Assembly: GCA_035567895.1 (NCBI GenBank) | Contig: DATMPC010000085.1 | Coordinates: 62,001-126,000 of the forward strand | DNA: 64,000 bases | Reading direction: 5' to 3' | Origin: Terriglobales bacterium | GTDB taxonomy: Bacteria; Acidobacteriota; Terriglobia; Terriglobales; Acidobacteriaceae | Shown here: positions 35,778 through 43,554 of the stretch, piece by piece | How positions within the stretch are numbered: the stretch's first letter is position 1 | How the letters are laid out: each line of letters begins with the position of its first letter | Notes under the pieces: generated by a model | What the model saw: the letters and a program-made list of their open reading frames with translations, nothing else | The model's database searches: none | Told to the model about the DNA's origin: nothing | Made by a program: the position numbers and the translations under genes

Positions 35778-37541
35778 GTGGCAACTACTACGGAAACCAT
35801 TCGCAAAGCCACTGGCGGCAGCTTTCTCTTCCAGGACATCGAGGCCGGTCGCGTCTTCACGTACGAAGATTTGACTGACGAGCATCTCGATATCGGGCGC
35901 ACGGTCGATGCCTTCTGGGCCACTGAGGTTGAGCCCCATCTCGACGGCATCCGGCACCAGGAGCCCGGTCTCGCGCTCAAGGTGCTGCGGAAAGCGGCCG
36001 AGCTGGGACTCACTGCCCTCTCGATCCCGGAACGATTTGGCGGGATGGAGATGGATTTAACGTCGGCGATGGTGGTCGCCGAGCACTTGGGCAAAGACGG
36101 ATCTTATGCAGGTTGGCAGTCCACGCATACCGGAATCGGCACTCTGCCCTTGGTGTTCTTTGGCAACGAAGACCAGAAACGGAAATATCTTCCAAAGCTA
36201 GCCAAGGTGGAAATGCTCGCGGCATATGCGCTTACCGAGCCATTGGCGGGTTCAGACGCGCTGGCTGCACGCACTCGAGCCGACCTCAGCGAAGACGGCA
36301 AGCACTATATCCTGAACGGGCAGAAGATGTGGATCACCAACGGCGGAGCCGCCGATCTCTTCACCGTCTTTGCCAAAGTTAGCGGAGAGAAGTTCACCGC
36401 ATTCCTGGTCGAGCGCAAGTTCCCTGGCGTAAGCAGCGGCGCAGAAGAACAGAAGATGGGCATCAAAGGCAGCTCCACTACCGCCGTTTATTTCGACAAT
36501 GTCCGGATTCCTGTAGAGAACGTCCTGGGAGAGATTGGGCGCGGCCATGTCATCGCGTTCAACATCCTTAACGTGGGACGACTGAAGCTCGGGCCCGCCG
36601 TACTCGGCAAATCAAAGCACATTTTGGGAATCTGTCTCAAGTACGCCAAGCAGCGCAAGGCCTTCGGTTCTGCAATCGCCGAGTTTGGCGCCATGCAGCA
36701 TAAGCTCGCCGAGATGGCGATCAGAATCTATGCTGCGGAGTCGATGACCTGGCGCGTGGTTGGTTCGGTCGAGGAGCATTTGCGGGACAGTTCATCCGCT
36801 TTGGATCCTGCGCGCGCGCAGATGAAAGCCCTCGAAGAGTTTGCTACGGAGTGCTCGATGGTCAAGGTGTATGCCTCCGAGACTCTCGATTATGTGGTGG
36901 ACGAGGGCGTGCAAATTCATGGCGGCTATGGCTTTCATCAGGACTACACGGTGGAACGCGCGTACAGGGACTCCCGCGTCAATCGCATCTTTGAAGGCAC
37001 CAACGAAATCAATCGCCTCATCATCACGGGTATGTTGCTCAAACGCGCAGCCCGCGGAGGATTGGAGCTGATCCCCGCTGCTCGAGCGGCGATCAACGAA
37101 ACCCTTGCTCACGGGCATCCGGCACGCAGTGAAGTCAGCAACGATGAGTTGGTTCATAACGCAAAAAAGATTGCACTGCTGACCATCGGACTTGCCCATG
37201 AGAAGTACTCTGACGAATTGGAAAAGCAGCAGGAGATCGTAATGAGTATCTCCGACATCTTGATGGACGCCTATGCCATGGAATCCACACTGCTGCGGAC
37301 CATGAAACTCGGAGTCGATGCCGCCAACGCCACTGACATGTGCTCCGTCATCCTTCGCGACGCAATGACGCGAATCGAGACGGCGGCGCGCAATGTCCTG
37401 GGCGCCTGCTCCGAAGGCGCAGCCCTGCGCAACAACATGAGTGCGCTGCGCAACCTGGCGCAGCATGAACCGATTGATGCCGTCCAAACTCGCAGAAGGA
37501 TTGCGCGGAGACTCATCGATGAAGAACGCTACGTTGTCTGA
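35778..37541 (+). CDS. Long acyl-CoA dehydrogenase (VLCAD/FadE-like, C-terminally extended)
   Basis: 587 residues, about 200 longer than ordinary acyl-CoA dehydrogenases. The start GTG 35778 is preceded by AGGAGG. The catalytic core includes AAYALTEPLAGSDALAAR, GQKMWITNGGAADLFTVFA and RIFEGTNEINRLIITGML with the catalytic glutamate. The additional helical C-terminal domain (about 420-587) is that of very-long-chain dehydrogenases, where it mediates dimer or membrane association. It carries out the first beta-oxidation step. It follows the FadB-like gene by 74 bp. Confidence 0.92.
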   Translation: MATTTETIRKATGGSFLFQDIEAGRVFTYEDLTDEHLDIGRTVDAFWATEVEPHLDGIRHQEPGLALKVLRKAAELGLTALSIPERFGGMEMDLTSAMVVAEHLGKDGSYAGWQSTHTGIGTLPLVFFGNEDQKRKYLPKLAKVEMLAAYALTEPLAGSDALAARTRADLSEDGKHYILNGQKMWITNGGAADLFTVFAKVSGEKFTAFLVERKFPGVSSGAEEQKMGIKGSSTTAVYFDNVRIPVENVLGEIGRGHVIAFNILNVGRLKLGPAVLGKSKHILGICLKYAKQRKAFGSAIAEFGAMQHKLAEMAIRIYAAESMTWRVVGSVEEHLRDSSSALDPARAQMKALEEFATECSMVKVYASETLDYVVDEGVQIHGGYGFHQDYTVERAYRDSRVNRIFEGTNEINRLIITGMLLKRAARGGLELIPAARAAINETLAHGHPARSEVSNDELVHNAKKIALLTIGLAHEKYSDELEKQQEIVMSISDILMDAYAMESTLLRTMKLGVDAANATDMCSVILRDAMTRIETAARNVLGACSEGAALRNNMSALRNLAQHEPIDAVQTRRRIARRLIDEERYVV

Positions 37542-37575
37542 AACACATACCTCGACGCCGAGCCAACAGAACACA

Positions 37576-38580
37576 ATGACCGACCTTACCGGCCACGATA
37601 TTCAACTTGCCTCTCGCCCGAAAGGCTGGCCGTCGCTTGATAATTTCAGCCTGGTCGAGACCAAAGTTCCACCGCCGGCTGATGGACAAGTGCGCGTGCG
37701 CAACCTGTTCATGTCAGTCGATCCCTACATGCGTGGGCGCATGAAGGAAGCGAAGTCCTACGTGCCCTCGTTCCAATTGGGGAAGACGCTCGAAGGAAGC
37801 GCGATTGGCGAAGTGCTGGAATCTCGCATCGCGACGTTCCAGCCCGGCGACATCGTTAATTCCATCCTGGGATGGCGGGAATACTTCGTTTCCGACGAGC
37901 GCGGCGTACGAAAACTGGACAGGAACGTGCGCCCACTCTCCGCCTATCTGGGAATTCTGGGCACGCCGGGGATGTCTGCATGGGTGGGACTGAACCTTGT
38001 GAATGTCAAATCTGAAGATGTGGTATTCGTTTCCGGAGCGGCAGGCGCGGTAGGCAGCATGGCCGGACAATTGGCCAAATTGCGAGGGTGCAGAGTCATT
38101 GGCAGCGCGGGATCGCAAGAGAAGGTCAAGATCCTGACTAAGGAACTCGGCTTCGATGCCGCGTTCAACTACAAAGATGGGAACGTGTACGCGCAGCTCA
38201 AGAAGGCGCTGCCCGATGGAATCGACGTCTATTTTGACAACGTCGGTGGAGAGCACCTCGAAGCCGCCCTCTCAGCCCTGCGAACCAACGGACGTATCAT
38301 CGCCTGCGGCGCAATCTCCATGTACAACGACGAAGTGCCCCCGCCCGGTCCTCGCAATCTTCCTCTGATCACGTCGAAGCGGCTCACGATGAAGGGGTTC
38401 ATCGTCACCGACTGGCTCAACCACATACCGGAGTTCCTGAAAGAGGTTGGCGCGTACTGGGGACAAGGCAAGCTGAAGATGAAGGAGACCGTGGTCGAAG
38501 GAATCGAAAATGCTCCGCAAGCATTCTTAGACATGCTTCACGGCGGCAACGTCGGAAAGATGGTCGTAAAGCTGGGCTGA
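37576..38580 (+). CDS. NADPH-dependent enoyl reductase, CurA-like (MDR superfamily)
   Basis: 334 residues from MTDLTGHDIQLASRPKG; an alternative start at 37519 would overlap the preceding gene's end. Zinc-free medium-chain reductase: LFMSVDPYMRGRM near the N-terminus, the nucleotide site VFVSGAAGAVGSMAGQLAK, VYFDNVGGEHLEAAL and YNDEVPPPGPRNL. These are features of the leukotriene B4 12-hydroxydehydrogenase / curcumin-reductase group, which reduces activated double bonds of enals and enones. It closes the rightward operon, with its start placed next to the stop of the dehydrogenase. Confidence 0.9.
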   Translation: MTDLTGHDIQLASRPKGWPSLDNFSLVETKVPPPADGQVRVRNLFMSVDPYMRGRMKEAKSYVPSFQLGKTLEGSAIGEVLESRIATFQPGDIVNSILGWREYFVSDERGVRKLDRNVRPLSAYLGILGTPGMSAWVGLNLVNVKSEDVVFVSGAAGAVGSMAGQLAKLRGCRVIGSAGSQEKVKILTKELGFDAAFNYKDGNVYAQLKKALPDGIDVYFDNVGGEHLEAALSALRTNGRIIACGAISMYNDEVPPPGPRNLPLITSKRLTMKGFIVTDWLNHIPEFLKEVGAYWGQGKLKMKETVVEGIENAPQAFLDMLHGGNVGKMVVKLG

Positions 38581-39112
38581 CAATCTTCATCGAAGGGTAA
38601 GGAGGACGGCGTTTAACGGGTCAATTCTTCCCCCGGATCGTCGGGTTTAGCGCCCAAAGGTCTAGGGGGAGATTAGGGAGTATTCTTTGGGTGGAAGCAA
38701 GAATCGGGGGCCAGGGATTTCGACGGAGTCATCGGGAGATCATCTAAGGAAATTTCGGACGCTGCGGACGGTTCGGACCCAAAATTTCCCAGCGGGTGCT
38801 TCCACGACGTATCGCCTCACCTAGTCGCATCTCGGACTTCGGACGAAATGTGGGGTCGTCGGATCCGATTCACTTTTCGTGCTGCTCCAGTCCCGGTGGC
38901 GCTGTGCTAATCCACTCTTTAGCGAACAGTAAACCGATGACAAAGCATCTACCGATTGCAACACTGTGCCCAGTTTTGTGCCCACCACCAAACCTTACCG
39001 AGTGCTACCCAGTATTTGTGGGTAGTCTTAACCTATTGACGTGTGGGCTCAGTCGTCATTAGTCACACTTGGTGACACTACGTGCAAGTACGTGATTATT
39101 GGTGCGTCAAGT
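38581..39112. other. Gene-free right end of the island
   Basis: About 530 bp between the last catabolic gene and the tRNA-derived repeat. No supported gene. A short stretch near 38965-38990 contains two close copies of GTGCCCA, and 39059-39080 carries a small inverted repeat (GTCACAC..TGGTGAC), which could be relics of recombinase arm sites; this is speculative. Confidence 0.4.
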
Positions 39113-39154
39113 CCTCCGGAGCAATAGGTCGGGAGTTCGAATCTCTCCGGGCGC
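39113..39154 (+). repeat. Right attachment-site candidate: duplicated 3' half of tRNA-Arg
   Basis: Identical over 42 bp and in the same orientation to positions 21077-21118 of the tRNA-Arg gene (anticodon loop to acceptor 3' strand). Sequence beyond both ends differs. The copy lacks the 5' acceptor strand, D arm and half of the anticodon stem, so it is not a functional tRNA. Confidence 0.85.
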
Positions 39155-39175
39155 CGCCATTAAATTACAAACGAC

Positions 39176-39718
39176 TTACGGTTTCGGCGGTTCCACTGCA
39201 TCGTGGAATCGTAGAAACAATTTTTCCGCTGCAGCAACGATGTTGTCCTCTTCTGCCTTCTTCTTAAACGCGGACTTAACTTTTTCACTACCTGACCACA
39301 GCTCGCGCCCGGTTTTGGCTTCGTGAATCTTTAGCGTCACCGATGCTGACGAAAGATCTTTGCGCGCGCCGGTTGATTGCCGCGGCTTGCCGTCAGGAGT
39401 TGCATGGTCGGCTGTACTGCCGACCGTCACAGAGCCGCTTCCATAGGAAGTAACTTCAGCAATGAAATCTGCATTCGCTTCTGTATTCAACATGACGAAT
39501 CGACCCCAACCCTGAATATCGGTATTTATCACGTCAAAAGGAATGTTGCTGCCGTGCTCGTTCTTAACGTACATGGACTTCCCAAAAGCAAGGCGCTCAG
39601 AAAACGTCGCGGAGAGAGCCTTGGGATTGGGGGCAGCTTGCTGCGCGGCAACGATCAGGGCGGTTTGACCCAGAATCTGAATCGCGATTATCTTCCGCAA
39701 AAGAAGGGGAACGTTCAT
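39176..39718 (-). CDS. Secreted hypothetical protein
   Basis: 180 residues from MNVPLLLRKIIAIQILGQTALIVAAQQAA, a probable signal peptide; GGAG lies just upstream. The mature part has beta strands (FGKSMYVKNEHGSN, ADFIAEVTSYGSGSVTVGS, SASVTLKIHEAKTGRELWSGSE) and a final helix (EEDNIVAAAEKLFLRFHDAV). The TGRELWSG segment is like that seen in periplasmic DUF4136-like or LPS-assembly-associated small proteins, but no family can be named with confidence. It is the first gene outside the putative island. Confidence 0.65.
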   Translation of the reverse strand: MNVPLLLRKIIAIQILGQTALIVAAQQAAPNPKALSATFSERLAFGKSMYVKNEHGSNIPFDVINTDIQGWGRFVMLNTEANADFIAEVTSYGSGSVTVGSTADHATPDGKPRQSTGARKDLSSASVTLKIHEAKTGRELWSGSEKVKSAFKKKAEEDNIVAAAEKLFLRFHDAVEPPKP

Positions 39719-39899
39719 AGAGTCTCCGCGTGTCTCGGGCAAAGTGTCTCAAACCGCTAGCGTTTGCAAGAAAATTCTTTCTCGATTATCGAAACACGTT
39801 TTCGCGGTGGAGAGCCCGGCTTATCAGGGGAACGGAATGAACCATGCTGCGCGTGTCAACTGAAGGATGGTCGACTCAGGGTGAGGTGGTGCTGGACGT

Positions 39900-40874
39900 T
39901 TACGCGCCTAACCTCTTGAGTGCCACGCCGGCAGGCGCGAAGTCACTGGCGCTGGCGCGGGCAACTTGATATGACTTGATTGCCCCGGTTGTGTCGCCGC
40001 TTTTTTCCAACACTTGTCCCAGCAGATAGTGGGCTCGAAACAGAGGAGCATCTTCCGACTTTTCGCCTTGATTGATGTAGCGCTGTAGGAGGGTCGCTGC
40101 CAGCGGCAGGTTGCGATTTACGCGAAGCAGCAAAGACGCGGAGTCGAAGAGAGCAGAGTCGTTCTTGGTATTTAGCTTTGCCGATTGCTGAATGGCTGCT
40201 TCCAGATCGTCGAGACGATTCATGCGCCGATAGAACGAAGCGAGATCTAAAATGCGGCGAGGTCCGGGATCGCCTTGCAAGGCTTTCTTGTATTGTTGCT
40301 CGGCGTCGCTGTTTCGCTTGTCGTGCTCGGCAATGCGAGCGCGGATCCAATACGCGGTTGCGGGCTCTAGCTTCTCGACGGTATTCGCTTGGGCGGCAGC
40401 CTTGTCTGTTCCGCCACCCAGAAATCCCGGAGCTTCAATGTAGTATTCGCTCAGGTCGGATCGTGCTTCTACGTTCTTCGGATCCAATTCCACGGCCTTC
40501 TCAAAGGCAATGCGAGTCTTCTTTGCCAAGCTGATGGCGGAAAACCAGCTCGAGTGATCCGCCTTTTCTCCATAGGCTCTCCCGAGCCAAAGCTGATTGA
40601 GGCTGCTGCTTGGATTCAAGTTTGCAGCGCGCTCGCACTCGGAAACGGCGGCTTCCCAGCGTTCCTCGGCGTAATGAACGCGGCACAGAAGGTTGTGTTC
40701 TGCCGCCCCCGAGGGATTGGCGCTCAGCGATGTTTTTAAGACTCGGATCGCAGCATCGGCCTCGCCATTTACCAGCAGCTGGTGAACGGAATCCAGTGGC
40801 GCGTTGGCCGGCGAGACCGCGGGCAGCGCTATTACAAACGCCAGGATCAATGAAAAGAAACGGGAGATTGACAT
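39900..40874 (-). CDS. Secreted TPR-repeat protein (paralogue 2 of 3)
   Basis: 324 residues with signal peptide (MSISRFFSLILAFVIALPAVSPANA). TPR units are visible at about 30-65, 66-100, 120-150 and 285-320 (AHYLLGQVLEKSGDTTGAIKSYQ). It shares the layout, and the APGFLGGGTDKA block, with the products at 1766-2848 and 46078-47178, though it is the most diverged of the three. It starts 8 bp after the stop of the HlyD-type adaptor gene on the same strand, so the two are likely co-transcribed. Probable periplasmic scaffold. Confidence 0.83.
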   Translation of the reverse strand: MSISRFFSLILAFVIALPAVSPANAPLDSVHQLLVNGEADAAIRVLKTSLSANPSGAAEHNLLCRVHYAEERWEAAVSECERAANLNPSSSLNQLWLGRAYGEKADHSSWFSAISLAKKTRIAFEKAVELDPKNVEARSDLSEYYIEAPGFLGGGTDKAAAQANTVEKLEPATAYWIRARIAEHDKRNSDAEQQYKKALQGDPGPRRILDLASFYRRMNRLDDLEAAIQQSAKLNTKNDSALFDSASLLLRVNRNLPLAATLLQRYINQGEKSEDAPLFRAHYLLGQVLEKSGDTTGAIKSYQVARASASDFAPAGVALKRLGA

Positions 40875-40882
40875 CAGGAGTT

Positions 40883-42133
40883 TTACCGTGCGCGAACCTC
40901 GAGGCCTGGGCGTAAAGGAGTCGCTGCATTCATGCTGTTGAGAGCGATCAGTTCTCCTGGCTGGACGCCGTTCATGATCTCCACGCGAGTATTGTTGGCA
41001 ATTCCGGCTTCCACAGGCTGGCGCTCGAGACGGCCGTTCCTGATCACATAGACATAACGTCCACTCTCGTCCTCGTGCAGGGCTTCGCGTGCGACGGTCA
41101 CGACTTCCTTCTTGTTCGCAATACTCACATTCACCGTGACATTAATGTTGGGCAAAAGGCGGCTGTCTTCGTTATCTACGCCGGAGAGAACCTGGCCAAC
41201 ATTGCGACTTCCATACGTTGTAATCGTGTAAGGCATTTGTGTGATTTGCCCACGCCAGACTTTTCCGGGAAGAGCGTCCCAAGTAACGGTAACAGGCTGG
41301 GCGACCGCCAGTTTTCCCAATTCGGGTTCATCGACAAAAGCCCTTACCTGTACCCGCCGCAGATTCGCAAGCTGGATGAGGAGTTCCCCTTGTTGGACGT
41401 ACTCACCCTGCTTGATCGGAAGGGAATATACCGTTCCTTCAAAGGGCGCCCGAATCTCGCTGTGCTTGAGTAGATCCTGGGCAGCAATGTAGGAGGCGCG
41501 AGCTTGCTCGCCCTGGGCTTGAACTCGATTTACCTCGGGCCGAGAGTAGCGATCCTGCTGTTTGTCTTGCAGAACCTTTAGTTGCGCCTGCGCAGCAGTA
41601 AGACGGTTTGCGGCTTCGCGTACTTCAGAAGGAGCTGCCGCGCCGGTCTGGGCTAGTCTCTGGAGGGAGTCGTAATTCTTTTGAGCGGCATCACGCTCAG
41701 CCTGGGCTTTTACCAGCTCAGAGCGTGTATTCAGAACTTCTTCCTGGGTTCCGCCAGTCTGAATCGCGTGCTGATCAGCTTCAGCACCTTTTACCTGGGC
41801 CAATGCTCGGGCAGCTTGGGCGCGAGCATCTGCATCGTCCAATTGCATGAGCAGGTCGCCCTGGCGCACATGTTGTCCCTCACGGACATAAATCTTCCTA
41901 ACCGTCGTTGGAGCAGGGGCATGAGCCTCGAAATTTTCAATGGGTTCGACTTTGCCGTTGGTGGAGATCGTGGTGACGAGGTCTTGCTTGGTTACGTGGT
42001 CCACCCTAACGGGAACTTCGCCTTTGCGGCTGGAGATGAAGGCTGCCAACACGATCACAGCAAGAATGGCGATGATTATGCCTCGCCAAACATGTTTGCC
42101 ATTGCCGTTGCTTTGTTTATTGCGCTCTGCCAT
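40883..42133 (-). CDS. Periplasmic adaptor protein (HlyD/MacA/RND membrane-fusion family)
   Basis: 416 residues from MAERNKQSNGNGK. An N-terminal membrane anchor (about 15-34, IIIAILAVIVLAAFI), then a lipoyl-like half motif (NFEAHAPAPTTVRKIYVREGQHVRQGDLLMQLD), a long coiled coil (about 100-190), the second lipoyl half (IRAPFEGTVYSLPIKQGEYVQQ) and beta-barrel domains. Such adaptors link an inner-membrane pump to an outer-membrane channel. No pump or channel gene is adjacent; only the TPR gene follows, so the partner is unknown. Confidence 0.88.
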   Translation of the reverse strand: MAERNKQSNGNGKHVWRGIIIAILAVIVLAAFISSRKGEVPVRVDHVTKQDLVTTISTNGKVEPIENFEAHAPAPTTVRKIYVREGQHVRQGDLLMQLDDADARAQAARALAQVKGAEADQHAIQTGGTQEEVLNTRSELVKAQAERDAAQKNYDSLQRLAQTGAAAPSEVREAANRLTAAQAQLKVLQDKQQDRYSRPEVNRVQAQGEQARASYIAAQDLLKHSEIRAPFEGTVYSLPIKQGEYVQQGELLIQLANLRRVQVRAFVDEPELGKLAVAQPVTVTWDALPGKVWRGQITQMPYTITTYGSRNVGQVLSGVDNEDSRLLPNINVTVNVSIANKKEVVTVAREALHEDESGRYVYVIRNGRLERQPVEAGIANNTRVEIMNGVQPGELIALNSMNAATPLRPGLEVRAR

Positions 42134-42321
42134 CAGGGAAACAAACTTCAAGTATATCGAACCGAGCCAGCCGCCTTCTTTCAGCAGCTTGGCCTTGATA
42201 CGCTACAAAAAAGACCCTAATCAGATGTCCGTCAAACCGATCGCGGTTCAGCGACATCTCAAGAAATCGGCGTTCCCATCTAAATCATAGATAACAGCTT
42301 ACGTCTATATACGTTTAGCCG

Positions 42322-42840
42322 ATGCAAATTGGACTGCAAAGAGTCAAAGAAGTCACCCTGGCCTTGCATAACGAGGTGCGACGCACCCGTGTTTTCAATA
42401 TGGCGGCCGGGCTGTCCTATTACTTCGTGCTCTCACTTTTTCCACTGCTCATCGTGCTGGCCACGCTGCTCGGGTACCTGCCAATCCCCAATCTCTTTGA
42501 TCAAAGCATGGATTTCGCTGCCCGCTTTGTGCCGTCAGAGGCCATGGGTCTGGTGCGCAGGATTCTCCAAAGCGTATCAACCCCAAATCGCGGCGGATTA
42601 CTCTCCATTGGCCTGATAGGAACGCTGTGGGCAGCGTCGGGCGGCTTCTCCGCCATGATCGACGCCCTCCATATCGCCTATGACGCTCGTACCAGTAGGC
42701 CGATGCTGAAGCAGAGACTGCTGGGGCTTGGACTCACCTTCATGACCGGCGGCAGAACTCTTGAAGTAGAAGGTGAGAAGCTACAAGGACAGCAGCGGAT
42801 CACACCAGGTCAGATTGCGGAAATGCCGAAGGCCGCGTGA
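42322..42840 (+). pseudogene. C-terminally truncated YihY/BrkB-family membrane protein
   Basis: The first about 140 residues are a clear YihY/UPF0761 N-terminus (NMAAGLSYYFVLSLFPLLIV, FVPSEAMGLVRRIL, LWAASGGFSAMIDALHIAYD, LKQRLLGLGLTFMTGG). Members are normally near 280-300 residues with six membrane helices; here the family match stops at residue 141 and an unrelated hydrophilic tail (RTLEVEGEKLQGQQRITPGQ...) leads to a stop at residue 172. The missing half is not found in another frame downstream, so a deletion rather than a frameshift is likely. A palindromic repeat starts 40 bp after the stop. Probably non-functional. Confidence 0.75.
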
Positions 42841-42879
42841 GATTAGAAGCCGTCGTTCGAATAGCGATCGGAGAGAACT

Positions 42880-43040
42880 GCCGCCCGCCAGGGGAGAGGC
42901 GAACACGAAGGTCACGAAGGGAAAAAGAGGAGGTCACGAAGAATCATTTTTGAAGACCAGTTTCTGACGACCTTATTTGCTTTGTGACCTTGATGTTCTC
43001 CTTCGTGCCCTTCGTGTTCGCCTTTCCCCCGGCGGGCGGC
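42880..43040. repeat. Long palindromic element H1
   Basis: About 31-nt arms (42880-42911 and 43010-43040) are near-complementary, reading GCCGCCCGCC...GAGGCGAACACGAAG from each end inwards, with a 98-bp middle that contains further GGTCACGAAG units. Same core as H2 (55659-55767) and H3 (58169-58286). Confidence 0.75.
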
Positions 43041-43135
43041 ACTTCACGGTACGATCGAAAGCTAATTTGGAGAGACGCTCCAGCGTGCTGCCTGTCCACA
43101 GGCATCCCGCACTTTCCACCGTTACAATAGGGGAA

Positions 43136-43552
43136 ATGTCCCGAGCTCCCGCATACACACCAGAGCACGCGAAGTCGGGCCTGGATTTCGCATTTCCCGA
43201 AATCGAGACCTGGCCGAATCAATTTCCGGCCTACGAGATCGAGATCGACATACCGGAATTCACGTCGGTGTGCCCTAAGACCGGATTGCCCGATTTTGGC
43301 GTTCTCACCCTGCGTTACATGCCGCGCCAGCGCTGTCTGGAATTGAAGTCGCTCAAGGAATACCTCACCTGCTATCGCAACCTTGGCATCTTTCAGGAAA
43401 ACATCGTGAATCGCGTTCTCGAGGATGTTGTAAGCGCTGCCGATCCGGAATGGGCTGTCGTCCGCGGTGTCTTTCGCCCACGTGGCGGCATAGGCACGAC
43501 GGTTGAGGCACGCTGGCCGCGTCCAGCTACGAGTTCCAAGGAACGTACTTAG
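43136..43552 (+). CDS. queF: NADPH-dependent preQ0 reductase (7-cyano-7-deazaguanine reductase)
   Basis: 138 residues from ATG 43136 (preceded by AGGGGAA), the length of the short unimodular QueF class. The catalytic Cys46 and Asp53 lie in FTSVCPKTGLPDFG, and the QueF signature ELKSLKEYLTCYRNLGIFQEN follows. The enzyme reduces the nitrile of preQ0 to the amine preQ1 in queuosine synthesis for tRNA. No other queuosine gene is adjacent. It is 2 bp upstream of the MFS gene, so the two may share a transcript. Confidence 0.95.
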   Translation: MSRAPAYTPEHAKSGLDFAFPEIETWPNQFPAYEIEIDIPEFTSVCPKTGLPDFGVLTLRYMPRQRCLELKSLKEYLTCYRNLGIFQENIVNRVLEDVVSAADPEWAVVRGVFRPRGGIGTTVEARWPRPATSSKERT

Positions 43553-43554
43553 AG

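Larger units (their letters stand above)
21077..39154. mobile_element. Putative genomic island at tRNA-Arg carrying a catabolic regulon
   Basis: The segment is bounded by an intact tRNA-Arg on the left and a 42-bp direct copy of that tRNA's 3' half on the right. Inside are twelve genes forming one divergent lipid-type catabolic unit with its own regulator, outer-membrane receptor and operator. No intact integrase is present. The 235 bp after the tRNA and the 530 bp before the right repeat hold no recognisable gene and could be remnants of recombination functions. Excision competence is therefore doubtful. The island reading is an inference from the repeat and the gene content. Confidence 0.65.

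Noticed and set aside
39113-39160. A second tRNA-Arg gene
   Set aside because: Only the 3' half is present; the 5' acceptor strand and D arm are missing. It is better read as an attachment-site copy.
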